Shown here: piece by piece, positions 5,846-13,341 of the stretch | How positions within the stretch are numbered: the first letter of the stretch is position 1 | How the letters are laid out: each line of letters starts with the position of its first letter | DNA from: an uncultured Clostridia bacterium | GTDB taxonomy: Bacteria > Bacillota > Clostridia > Oscillospirales > Ruminococcaceae | Reading direction: 5' to 3' | DNA: 13,638 nucleotides | NCBI GenBank assembly: GCA_947383835.1 | Contig: CANDEV010000031.1 | Span: 1 to 13,638 of the forward strand | Program-made: the position numbers and the translations under genes | The notes under the pieces: model-generated | Databases searched by the model: none | The model's input: only the letters and a program-made list of their open reading frames with translations | What the model was told of the DNA's origin: nothing

Positions 5846-7588
5846 TCAGCCCAAATCCGGCTTTCCCGCAAGAGTTATTTTCCCCGCGGACTTGCCCTCT
5901 GTCTCAAAAATTATCAAAGTGTTTTTCCCGCTTTTCAGCAGCGGAGCAGGGACATAAAGTCTCTTCTGCGGACCTATCTCCCAGAACCGTCCCAAATTAA
6001 ATCCGTTTATAAACGCGCAGCCCTTTCCAAAGCCCTCGGTATCGAGGAACGTGTCGCAAAGCTCCTCCGCGTCAAATTCAAATTTATAGAACGCGGGGAC
6101 GTTTTCTCTGCACTCTGTTCCAAAATCAATTTTGTCAAGCTGCTTGACCTCCAAAGGCAGCGGAAAAATCTCGTACCCGAAACAACGGTGGTCGTTTATT
6201 TTGACCCCGCCGGAAATGCCCTTGCGCTGGTTTTCAAGCCCCGTACCGAAATTTTCACGTCCCATATTTTCGCAGAGCAGTTGGACTGTACCGCCTGATT
6301 TTTTCTCGGTCGGCTCAAATTTTTCATGGATATTCTCCGCAAACGCCGTGTACAGATACTCCCCGTCATGGTAGCACAGCACCCTGTCCGCCGCGTTTTC
6401 GAGGCGCACCTCGTTCACCGTCTCGCCGTCCCTGACGTTCAAACGGTACAAAATATATCCGTAATTCTGCCCGATGTCCTCCATTGTAAGCGGGTATGGA
6501 GACTTCACAGGCTCGGCAATTTTTTCAAGCACTGAAAACAAGTCCGCCCTGCCCGTGCAGGAAATTTCCCCGTATTCTTTCCGCTTTATTTCCGTTGTCA
6601 GGGGGACTTGTCTTACGGTCTCATATTTTGATATTGTCTCCCTGAAAAGCCTGTATTTTTCAGTAATTTGTCCGTCCTCGGAAAGCGGCGCGTCATAGTC
6701 GTAGGAGGTCACGTCGGCAGTCCTGTTTCCGCAGTTTCTTCCGCTCATAAAGCCGAAATTAGTGCCGCCCTCGAACATATAAAAGTTGAGACTGCCCCGC
6801 TTCAGAAGCTCCTCCAGCTCGGCATTTGCCTTTTCGGGAGGGGTAGTGTGATGCTCCTCGCCCCAAGCGTCGAACCAGCCGTTCCAGAACTCCATGCACA
6901 TCAGCGGCTTGTTATCGCCCATAAATTTTTTCATCTGTCCGAACTGCCATTCCGCCGCGGAGCCGAAATTCCCCGTCGGCAGCGCGCCGTCAACAAGTCC
7001 CGACTTGAAAATAGGCTCGCTCCATGGACCGTCCGAGGTCACAAAGGGGACTGTTATCCCGAACTCCCTCATGGTGTCCCGCAAAAATTCAAGATACGCC
7101 GTATCGTTGCCGTAGTAGCCGTACTCATTTTCTATCTGCACCAAAATGATGTTGCCGCCCCTGTCTATCTGGTGCGCCGCAAGCTTCGGCATAAGCACGC
7201 TGTAATAATCCCTTACCGCGTCGAGATACGGCTTATACGAACAGCGAAGCCGCATATTTTTATCCTTTAGCAGCCATGCGGGGAGTCCGCCGAACTCCCA
7301 TTCCGCGCAGATATAGGGGGACGGACGGATTATCATGTACAGCCCCAGCTCCCTTGCGGTCTCGATAAATTTGCAGACGTCCCGCATACCGTCCCAAATA
7401 AATTCGCCTCTGTTCGGCTCGTGGAAATTCCACGGGATATAAGTCTCAACTGTATTGCAGCCCATATTCACCAGCTTTTCGAGGCGGTCGCGCCAGTATT
7501 CGGGGACTGTTCTGAAATAATGGATCGCTCCCGATACGATACGGAACGGCTTGCCGCCCAAATAAAATTGCTCTTTGATCTCAAACAT
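5846..7588 (-). CDS. GH35 family beta-galactosidase
   Basis: A retaining glycoside hydrolase expected to release terminal beta-linked galactose. The 580-residue product has a TIM-barrel catalytic domain (about 5-320) with the family 35 hallmarks: an N-terminal GAIHYFR, RPSPYICAEWEFGGLPAWLL (88-107), the acid/base glutamate in QIENEYG (Glu155) and the nucleophile in CMEFWNGWFDAWG (Glu233). Beta-sandwich modules fill the C-terminal part, ending with the characteristic FINGFNLGRFWEIGP near 535-550. Length is normal for short bacterial GH35 enzymes. There is no signal peptide, so it probably works in the cytoplasm on imported oligosaccharides. ATG at 7588 is chosen over an in-frame upstream ATG at 7648 because AGGAGGA (7595-7601) sits 6 bases before it. 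It stands alone, divergent from the sigma factor gene. No transporter or regulator of sugar use is next to it, so the natural substrate is unknown. Confidence 0.95.
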   Translation of the reverse strand: MFEIKEQFYLGGKPFRIVSGAIHYFRTVPEYWRDRLEKLVNMGCNTVETYIPWNFHEPNRGEFIWDGMRDVCKFIETARELGLYMIIRPSPYICAEWEFGGLPAWLLKDKNMRLRCSYKPYLDAVRDYYSVLMPKLAAHQIDRGGNIILVQIENEYGYYGNDTAYLEFLRDTMREFGITVPFVTSDGPWSEPIFKSGLVDGALPTGNFGSAAEWQFGQMKKFMGDNKPLMCMEFWNGWFDAWGEEHHTTPPEKANAELEELLKRGSLNFYMFEGGTNFGFMSGRNCGNRTADVTSYDYDAPLSEDGQITEKYRLFRETISKYETVRQVPLTTEIKRKEYGEISCTGRADLFSVLEKIAEPVKSPYPLTMEDIGQNYGYILYRLNVRDGETVNEVRLENAADRVLCYHDGEYLYTAFAENIHEKFEPTEKKSGGTVQLLCENMGRENFGTGLENQRKGISGGVKINDHRCFGYEIFPLPLEVKQLDKIDFGTECRENVPAFYKFEFDAEELCDTFLDTEGFGKGCAFINGFNLGRFWEIGPQKRLYVPAPLLKSGKNTLIIFETEGKSAGKITLAGKPDLG

Positions 7589-7619
7589 GATATGTCCTCC
7601 TGAAAATTTCTTTGTATAT

Positions 7620-7648
7620 ATAATAATATAAATTTTGGGGAAATGCAA
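7620..7648 (-). promoter_or_regulatory. Weak promoter candidate for the GH35 gene
   Basis: On the minus strand TTGCAT (7643-7648), 17 bases, TATTAT (7620-7625). The -35 box is poor, and other AT-rich choices exist nearby, so this is only the best fit I found within 60 bases of the start codon. Confidence 0.3.
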
Positions 7649-7685
7649 GAGAAAATTTTTTGCTGTTTCCCGAAGTCAAATATTG

Positions 7686-7694
7686 TGCTATAAT
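7686..7694 (+). promoter_or_regulatory. Extended -10 promoter upstream of the sigma gene
   Basis: TGC followed by TATAAT (7689-7694), an extended -10 element; no good -35 box lies 17 bases upstream. Start near 7701 would give a leader of about 107 bases. It could provide basal sigma-A expression of the ECF operon. Confidence 0.5.
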
Positions 7695-7738
7695 ATACAC
7701 ATAAAGCATCTTGATTTTGTGCAGCCTGCCAAAAATAC

Positions 7739-7764
7739 AAAACCCTGTGACATTTTGCCCCGTA
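7739..7764 (+). promoter_or_regulatory. ECF-type promoter candidate, possible autoregulation
   Basis: AAAACC at 7739-7744 and CGTA at 7761-7764 are separated by 16 bases, close to the sigma-W-like pattern (AAC, 16-17 bases, CGTA) recognised by many firmicute ECF sigma factors. It lies 44 bases before the start codon of the sigma gene, where an autoregulated promoter is commonly found. The motif is short, so chance matches are possible. Confidence 0.4.
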
Positions 7765-7807
7765 AGTGGATATATAAAGTGATGTACATCGGAAAGGAAG
7801 TGATAAA

Positions 7808-8374
7808 ATGCTCTGTAAGGAGGAATTTGAACGCGCTGCACGGGAAAATGCCCAAAGGCTCTACGCTCACGCGGCGGTATTGCTCCGTTCCGCAAGCGAC
7901 GCGGAGGACGCCGCCGAGGAAGCTATATATCAGCTTTTTAAGCGGAAAAAGCCCTTTGAAAGCGAGGAGCACTGTCGGGCTTGGCTCGTTAGAGTGACCG
8001 TGAACGCGTCCCTGAAAATTCTCCGCAGGAGAAAGCATTTTTCCGACGACCCCCAGGAGCTTGAAAAGCTGACGGAGCATTTCGAGTACCCCGAGCAGTC
8101 GGAGCTGTTCCGCGCGGTGTCCTGTCTGGACGGCAAATACAAGACGGTGATACTGCTATACTATTATGAAAATATGTCGGCGCAGGAGATCGCCCGTGCG
8201 CTGAAAATTTCGGTCACAGCCGTGACCACGCGGCTTGACCGCGCAAGAAAGCAGCTTAAAGAAAAGCTTGAAGGGAGTAACGAATATGAATACTTTAAAA
8301 GACAAATTAACGGAAACAATGGCGCAGCTATCCACGGGGCGGGATATTGTGACCTCGGCGAAAATAAGGGCTGA
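7808..8374 (+). CDS. ECF-family RNA polymerase sigma factor
   Basis: A 188-residue group 4 sigma-70. Region 2 spans about 5-75: the helix with DAEDAAEEAIYQLFKR corresponds to region 2.2 core binding, and WLVRVTVNASLKILRRRK to the -10-recognising part. Region 4 spans about 100-155, with CLDGKYKTVILLYYYENMSAQEIARAL and the helix-turn-helix SVTAVTTRLDRARKQLKEKL that reads the -35 element. There is no region 1 or 3, as usual for the group. ATG at 7808 follows AAAGGAAG at 7794-7800. The natural family end would be near residue 157; here the frame continues about 32 residues into the next gene, overlapping it by 89 bases, and this tail (SNEYEYFKRQINGN...) looks like out-of-frame sequence. One extra G in the GGG at 8273-8275 would end the protein as LEGE just before the next ATG. 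The downstream membrane protein is its probable partner. Confidence 0.9.
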   Translation: MLCKEEFERAARENAQRLYAHAAVLLRSASDAEDAAEEAIYQLFKRKKPFESEEHCRAWLVRVTVNASLKILRRRKHFSDDPQELEKLTEHFEYPEQSELFRAVSCLDGKYKTVILLYYYENMSAQEIARALKISVTAVTTRLDRARKQLKEKLEGSNEYEYFKRQINGNNGAAIHGAGYCDLGENKG

Positions 8375-9416
8375 AGCGGAGGCGGAGCATAAGTTTTCCG
8401 TGAAAAAAATAGGCGTACCCGCATTAGCATGTCTGCTTGTGTTTATATGCGGAATTACCGTTTCCGCCGCGGCAAATTTAGACTGGGTAAAAGAAATTTT
8501 AGGCAGCGACGTTTCTCTTATAGAAAAAAATATCGACGATTACAAGGTTGAGATCGGCAATGTAAAGATCGAAAACGGCGAGGTTATTAACACCAAATTT
8601 TCTATAGGGGACGTTATCAGCGACGGCAGCACTATTTTAATAAATATTCTTGTGGAGGACGAACTCGGGGAACTTCAGTGGAACGGCAAAAGAGCCGGAC
8701 CCGGGAATATTGACTTTACGGGAAAAAGCAAGCTTTACGATTCATCTAATGCCTTCCATTATAACACATTAAGTTGGACAGAAACGGGAAGAACGGACAA
8801 CACCATAAGCACGGCTATTATTATGCAGTTTGACAATAAGCTCAAAAAGGGCGACGTTCTGGAATTCAAGCTTAGAAACAGTTCCCTGCACTATAATGAA
8901 TTTCCTACTCCCGAAGAAGCAAAAAAATGGAAGTCCAACCTTGCGACCGTAAGCTTTGAGATACAAAAAGATGTCAACGATATGAAAAAAACCGTTGAAG
9001 TAAATAAAACCGCGACATTCAGGAACAGACCTTTACCCTTATTTGCCGACGTTACCACCGCCTATGATGAAGCAAAGAATACGCCCCTTAAAATAAATAT
9101 TGATACAATGTCGCTTTCGCCGCTTTCCTTTGAGATAAAGGGTACAATTCCTCCGAAGCAGTACAGTGCGTCCTATTGTCTGGTCGGGTACGGCAACATA
9201 TGGCTTATCTACAAAAACGGCGATAGAATATGCATTGTGCCAAACTATGTAATGCGTAATGCCAAAACCGGAGAAGCAACAGTGAAAGGTGATTTTTCAA
9301 TAAGTTCATATGGCGTAGATACAGGCGTAATCGACCTTAACGAAATAGAAGCCATAGAATTTGACGGCTTCACCGTCCCCCTAAATCCCGACCCCGTTTC
9401 CGAAACGGAAGAATAA
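8286..9416 (+). CDS. Single-pass membrane protein, probable anti-sigma factor
   Basis: A 376-residue protein with a charged cytoplasmic N-terminus (1-40), one membrane helix (about 43-63, IGVPALACLLVFICGITVSA) and a large extracytoplasmic beta-rich part (about 65-376). The layout, and especially the helix followed at once by AAANLDW and a folded exterior domain, matches DUF4179-type proteins often encoded right after ECF sigma genes; the assignment is from the pattern, not a search. Such proteins hold the sigma factor at the membrane until a signal arrives. ATG at 8286 is preferred over an upstream in-frame ATG at 8235, because GGGAG (8273-8277) is 8 bases before it and the earlier start would lie deep inside the sigma gene. 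It overlaps the sigma gene by 89 bases in another frame. The cytoplasmic part is short and lacks a zinc-binding HxxxCxxC motif, so it is not a ZAS-type anti-sigma factor. Confidence 0.8.
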   Translation: MNTLKDKLTETMAQLSTGRDIVTSAKIRAEAEAEHKFSVKKIGVPALACLLVFICGITVSAAANLDWVKEILGSDVSLIEKNIDDYKVEIGNVKIENGEVINTKFSIGDVISDGSTILINILVEDELGELQWNGKRAGPGNIDFTGKSKLYDSSNAFHYNTLSWTETGRTDNTISTAIIMQFDNKLKKGDVLEFKLRNSSLHYNEFPTPEEAKKWKSNLATVSFEIQKDVNDMKKTVEVNKTATFRNRPLPLFADVTTAYDEAKNTPLKINIDTMSLSPLSFEIKGTIPPKQYSASYCLVGYGNIWLIYKNGDRICIVPNYVMRNAKTGEATVKGDFSISSYGVDTGVIDLNEIEAIEFDGFTVPLNPDPVSETEE

Positions 9417-9417
9417 C

Positions 9418-9452
9418 AAAAACCTTGACCTGCGAAAAGGTCACGGTTTTTT
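9418..9452 (+). terminator. Terminator of the sigma/anti-sigma operon
   Basis: ACCTTGACCT (9422-9431) pairs with AGGTCACGGT (9438-9447) with one mismatch around a 6-base loop, followed by T residues (9447-9452). It begins 5 bases after the stop at 9416. The A runs on its left side give a T run on the other strand, so it may also stop readthrough from nifJ. Confidence 0.85.
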
Positions 9453-9462
9453 GACAAAATAT

Positions 9463-9489
9463 AGCCGCAGGGGAGCGACCCCTGCGGCT
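9463..9489. repeat. Perfect 11-bp-arm palindrome
   Basis: AGCCGCAGGGG (9463-9473) and CCCCTGCGGCT (9479-9489) around a 5-base loop. The plus strand continues TGAATTTTTTG, so it could be a second terminator, but the T run starts 5 bases after the stem. GC-rich in an AT-rich gap. Confidence 0.7.
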
Positions 9490-9549
9490 TGAATTTTTTG
9501 AACAAGGTATTTTGCTTATATTATAAAAGTTGGAATAAGGTCTTTGCTT

Positions 9550-9612
9550 TCACCCGCCCCCTTGAGGGGGCTTAAAATGTTAAGGTTTATAATTAACCAA
9601 CATTAGGGGTGA
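9550..9612. repeat. Compact three-way-junction inverted-repeat element
   Basis: An outer stem TCACCC/GGGTGA (9550-9555 with 9607-9612) encloses two hairpins: 9556-9561 with 9566-9571 (6 bp, GC, loop TTGA), and 9576-9581 with 9599-9604, continued by 9584-9587 with 9595-9598 over a 2-base bulge. Nearly every base of this 63-base element is accounted for by pairing. It lies downstream of nifJ on the minus strand. It may be a structured 3' UTR or a small palindromic mobile repeat. I do not recognise it. Confidence 0.6.
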
Positions 9613-9620
9613 CACTCGCC

Positions 9621-9636
9621 GCGGGGCGTTCCCCGC
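9621..9636. repeat. Hairpin immediately after the nifJ stop
   Basis: GCGGGG (9621-9626) pairs with CCCCGC (9631-9636) around a 4-base loop, directly adjoining the stop codon at 9637-9639. There is no U run on the minus strand after it, so it is a 3' stability hairpin at best, not a terminator. Confidence 0.5.
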
Positions 9637-12600
9637 TTACTTTTTGTCAGCAGGAGCAGCAGGAGCTTCCTCTGTGCCGTAAAGCTTTGTAAGTCTTGTA
9701 AGGTAATCGTAACGATCCTTAGCGTTTTCAACTGCCTTGTTGAACAGCATTTCCGCTCTTTCGGGATTCTGTCTTGCAAGAGAGTTGTAACGAACCTCGC
9801 CCATGAGGAATTCCTTGTACTTCTCGTCAACGGCGGGAGCCTTGCTGTCGAGAATGAAAGGATTTTTGCCTTCCTTCTTCAGGTCGGGGTTATATCTGTA
9901 AAGGTGCCAGTAGCCTGACTCAACGGCTTTCTTCTCCTCGTCCATAGCCTTGCTCATGCCTGCCTTGATACCGTGGTTGATACAAGGAGCGTAAGCAATG
10001 ATAAGTGAAGGACCGTTGTATGCCTCTGCCTCGGAGATAGCCTTGATACACTGGTTCATGTCAGCGCCCATAGCGATGTGTGCAACATAAACATAGCCGT
10101 AGCTCATTGCAATACCTGCAAGGTCTTTCTTCTTGGTCTCCTTACCTGCCGCTGCAAACTGTGCAACCGCGCCTGTAGGAGTAGACTTTGATGACTGTCC
10201 GCCTGTGTTGGAGTAAACCTCTGTATCGAATACGAAGATGTTTACGTCCTCGCCGGAAGCGATAACGTGATCGAGTCCCGAGAAGCCGATATCGTAAGCC
10301 CAGCCGTCGCCGCCGAATACCCACATGGACTTCTTGCCAAGGTAATCCTTGAGAGCCAGTACTTCGCTTGCAGCTTCAAGCTTGCTGCCCTCGAGAGCCT
10401 TGATAAGCTCTGCTGTAGCGGGCTTGTTGGCGTTGCCGTCGTTCATTGTTGAGAGATAATTCTCAATAGCGGGCTTCAATGCGCCCTTTGCGCCCTTCTG
10501 CATTTCAAGCAGCTTAGCAACAGCTCTCTGACGGAGAGTGTTCTGTGCAAGGAACATACCGTAGCCGTACTCTGCGTTATCCTCAAACAGGGAGTTAGCC
10601 CAAGCGGGACCCTTGCCCTCTTTGTTTACGGTGTACGGTGTGGACGGAGCCGAACCGCCCCAAATTGACGAACAGCCTGTTGCGTTTGCGATAAACATTC
10701 TGTCGCCGAAAAGCTGTGTAACAAGCTTAGCGTAAGGTGTTTCGCCGCAGCCTGCGCAAGCTCCCGAGAATTCAAGCAGAGGCTGCTTGAACTGTGAGCC
10801 CTTGACTGTAGTTTCCTTGAACTTCTCCGCAACCTCTTTCTTTGCGGGCAATTCCTGACCGTAAGCAAAGAGATTCTGCTTTTCTACCTGCTCTGCGAGA
10901 GGCTTCATTACGAGAGCCTTTTCACCCTTCTTGCCGGGGCAAACGTTTGCACATGAGCCGCAGCCTGTGCAGTCCAGAGCGGAAACTGTCATTACGAAAT
11001 TCATCTTGTCCAGACCTGCGATCTTAAGACCCTTTGTTCCCTCGGGAGCCTTAGCAAGCTCGTCGTCCGTCATAACGATAGGACGGATTACAGCATGAGG
11101 ACAAACGTAAGAACAGAAGTTACACTGGATACAGTTGTCGGGGTTCCAAGCGGGAACGTCTACTGCAATGCCTCTCTTCTCGTAAGCGGCAGAGCCCTGC
11201 GGGAATGTACCGTCGGGCATATTCTTGAACGCGGAAACGGGGAGAGTGTCGCCCATCTGAGCGTTAACGGGTATCTGGATCTTATTGACGTAATTAACGA
11301 GATCCTTTCTGTCGCCAACAGCCTTAGGCATACCCATTTTGCTGTCCTTGCACTTAGCCCAATCCTCGGGTACCTTGATCTCAACGATATTCTTTGCGCC
11401 TGCGTCGATAGCGTCGTAGTTCATCTTAACAATATCGTCGCCCTTCTTGCCGAAGGAAGCCTTAGCCTTTTCTTTCATATACTTGATAGCGTCAGCCTCT
11501 GGGATTATCTTTGCAAGCTTGAAGAATGCGGACTGGAGAACTGTTGATGTTCTGTTGCCAAGACCGATCTTTCTTGCGATATCAACACCGTCAATGATGT
11601 AGAACTTGATATTGTTCTCTGCAAGGTATCTCTTTACCTGACCGGGGAGGTGCTTTTCAACCTCGTCAGCGCTCCACTGGCAGTTGAGGAGGAACGTTCC
11701 GCCGGGCTTGATGTCCTGTACCATATTGTACTTGTCAATGTAGGACTGGTTGTGACAAGCAACGAAGTCAGCCATATTAACAAGGTATGTGGACTTGATA
11801 GGAGTCTTTCCGAAGCGGAGGTGAGAAACCGTTACGCCGCCCGACTTCTTGGAGTCGTAAGCAAAGTATGCCTGAGCGTACATATCGGTGTGGTCGCCGA
11901 TGATCTTGATGGAGTTCTTGTTAGCGCCGACTGTACCGTCAGAGCCGAGACCCCAGAACTTACAAGCGACTGTTCCCTCGGGAGCTGTGTCAAGCTTGCC
12001 CTCGCTGGGAAGTGAGAGGTTTGTAACGTCGTCGGTGATACCGATAGTAAATCTTGGCTTGTAGGTCTCCTTCTTGTAGTCGTTCCAGTAAACAGCCTTG
12101 ATCTGATCGGGAGTTGTATCCTTTGAACCGAGACCGTAGCGTCCGCCGCAGATAACAACGTTGTGGAACTTAGTGCCCTTGAGAGCTGCAACAACGTCGA
12201 GGTAAAGAGGCTCGCCCATAGAGCCGGGCTCCTTTGTTCTGTCAAGAACGGAGATCTGCTGAACTGTGTCGGGAAGAGCTTCAACAAGCTTATCCGCACA
12301 GAAAGGTCTGTAAAGACGAACCTTAACAAGACCCAGCTTAGCGCCGTATTCCTTGTTGAGGAAGTCGATAGTCTCTTCGATAGTGTCACATACAGAACCC
12401 ATAGCGATGATAACATGGTCTGCGTCGGGAGCTCCGTAGTAGTTAAAGAGCTTGTAGTTTGTGCCTATCTTCTTGTTCACCTTGTTCATGTAGTCCTCAA
12501 CAACAGAGGGGAACTTGTTGTAGAACTCGTTGCAGGCTTCTCTTGCCTGGAAGAAGATGTCGCCGTTCTGAGCAGTACCGCGGAGTACGGGGTGCTCGGG

Positions 12601-13227
12601 GTTGAGGGAGCGGTCGCGGAAAGCCTGTGCAGCCTTCTTGTCCAGCATATCCTCCAAGTCCTTGTTGTCCCAAGCTTCGATCTTCTGTATCTCGTGAGAG
12701 GTACGGAAGCCGTCAAAGAAGTGGAGCACAGGTACTCTGCCCTTGATAGTTGAAAGGTGAGCAACCGCGCCGAGATCCATAACCTCCTGAACGTTTGAAG
12801 CGCAGAGCATAGCAAAGCCGGTCTGACGGCAGGCATAAACGTCGGAGTGGTCGCCGAAGATGTTCAGAGCGTGTGAAGCAACACATCTTGCGGAAACGTG
12901 GATAACGCATGGGAGAAGCTCGCCGGCGATCTTATACATATTCGGGATCATCAGCAGCAGACCCTGTGAAGCAGTATAGGTAGTAGTGAGCGCGCCCGCC
13001 GAGAGAGAGCCGTGTACAGTACCTGAAGCGCCTGCCTCGGACTGCATTTCAGCAACCTTTACAGGCTGACCGAAAAGGTTCTTCTGATTCTTAGCCGACC
13101 ACTGGTCTGTAACCTCCGCCATAACAGAGGAAGGGGTGATAGGGTAGATAGCAGCAACGTCTGTGAAAGGATATGACACCCAAGCCGCAGCGTTGTTACC
13201 GTCCATGGTTTTCATTTGTCTTGCCAT
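9637..13227 (-). CDS. nifJ: Pyruvate:ferredoxin (flavodoxin) oxidoreductase
   Basis: Converts pyruvate and CoA to acetyl-CoA and CO2 while reducing ferredoxin, the central step from glycolysis to acetate, butyrate and hydrogen in clostridia; also called por or pfo. The 1196-residue product is the full single-chain form. The N-terminal part holds the pyrimidine-side and CoA-binding domains (about 1-620). Two ferredoxin-type [4Fe-4S] motifs follow: Cys699, 702, 705, 709 and Cys753, 756, 759, 763. The cluster nearest the thiamine site uses Cys824, Cys827, Cys852 and Cys1082. The thiamine diphosphate motif GDGWAYDIG is at about 973-981 and continues to NTGGQSS. All cluster ligands are present, so it should be active. 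The start has AGGAGGA (13237-13243) 9 bases upstream. Codon choice is very uniform, as in highly expressed genes. Monocistronic; an Ala/Pro/Lys-rich tail (EEAPAAPADKK) is dispensable-looking. Confidence 0.98.
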   Translation of the reverse strand: MARQMKTMDGNNAAAWVSYPFTDVAAIYPITPSSVMAEVTDQWSAKNQKNLFGQPVKVAEMQSEAGASGTVHGSLSAGALTTTYTASQGLLLMIPNMYKIAGELLPCVIHVSARCVASHALNIFGDHSDVYACRQTGFAMLCASNVQEVMDLGAVAHLSTIKGRVPVLHFFDGFRTSHEIQKIEAWDNKDLEDMLDKKAAQAFRDRSLNPEHPVLRGTAQNGDIFFQAREACNEFYNKFPSVVEDYMNKVNKKIGTNYKLFNYYGAPDADHVIIAMGSVCDTIEETIDFLNKEYGAKLGLVKVRLYRPFCADKLVEALPDTVQQISVLDRTKEPGSMGEPLYLDVVAALKGTKFHNVVICGGRYGLGSKDTTPDQIKAVYWNDYKKETYKPRFTIGITDDVTNLSLPSEGKLDTAPEGTVACKFWGLGSDGTVGANKNSIKIIGDHTDMYAQAYFAYDSKKSGGVTVSHLRFGKTPIKSTYLVNMADFVACHNQSYIDKYNMVQDIKPGGTFLLNCQWSADEVEKHLPGQVKRYLAENNIKFYIIDGVDIARKIGLGNRTSTVLQSAFFKLAKIIPEADAIKYMKEKAKASFGKKGDDIVKMNYDAIDAGAKNIVEIKVPEDWAKCKDSKMGMPKAVGDRKDLVNYVNKIQIPVNAQMGDTLPVSAFKNMPDGTFPQGSAAYEKRGIAVDVPAWNPDNCIQCNFCSYVCPHAVIRPIVMTDDELAKAPEGTKGLKIAGLDKMNFVMTVSALDCTGCGSCANVCPGKKGEKALVMKPLAEQVEKQNLFAYGQELPAKKEVAEKFKETTVKGSQFKQPLLEFSGACAGCGETPYAKLVTQLFGDRMFIANATGCSSIWGGSAPSTPYTVNKEGKGPAWANSLFEDNAEYGYGMFLAQNTLRQRAVAKLLEMQKGAKGALKPAIENYLSTMNDGNANKPATAELIKALEGSKLEAASEVLALKDYLGKKSMWVFGGDGWAYDIGFSGLDHVIASGEDVNIFVFDTEVYSNTGGQSSKSTPTGAVAQFAAAGKETKKKDLAGIAMSYGYVYVAHIAMGADMNQCIKAISEAEAYNGPSLIIAYAPCINHGIKAGMSKAMDEEKKAVESGYWHLYRYNPDLKKEGKNPFILDSKAPAVDEKYKEFLMGEVRYNSLARQNPERAEMLFNKAVENAKDRYDYLTRLTKLYGTEEAPAAPADKK

Positions 13228-13312
13228 TTTGGACAGTCCTCCTAAAACATATTTGTATGATATATATATTTTACCCCAAGAGGTTATTATATATAGTACA
13301 TACGCTGTTATT

Positions 13313-13341
13313 ATTTTAACACAAATAAATCCTGTTGTAAA
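13313..13341 (-). promoter_or_regulatory. Sigma-A promoter candidate of nifJ
   Basis: On the minus strand TTTACA (13336-13341), 17 bases, TAAAAT (13313-13318): one mismatch to consensus in each box and ideal spacing. Start near 13306 gives a leader of about 79 bases that is very AT-rich. Another TATAAT-like string nearer the gene lacks a matching -35 box. Confidence 0.55.

Noticed and set aside
5816..6298. 160-codon plus-strand frame opposite the GH35 gene
   Set aside because: It is antisense to a clear GH35 coding sequence, has no ribosome binding site and crosses the terminator hairpin; a shadow frame.
12163..12753. 196-codon plus-strand frame opposite nifJ, and several similar ones
   Set aside because: Strong codon bias of nifJ leaves the complementary frames open; protein composition is unnatural and no start signals are present.
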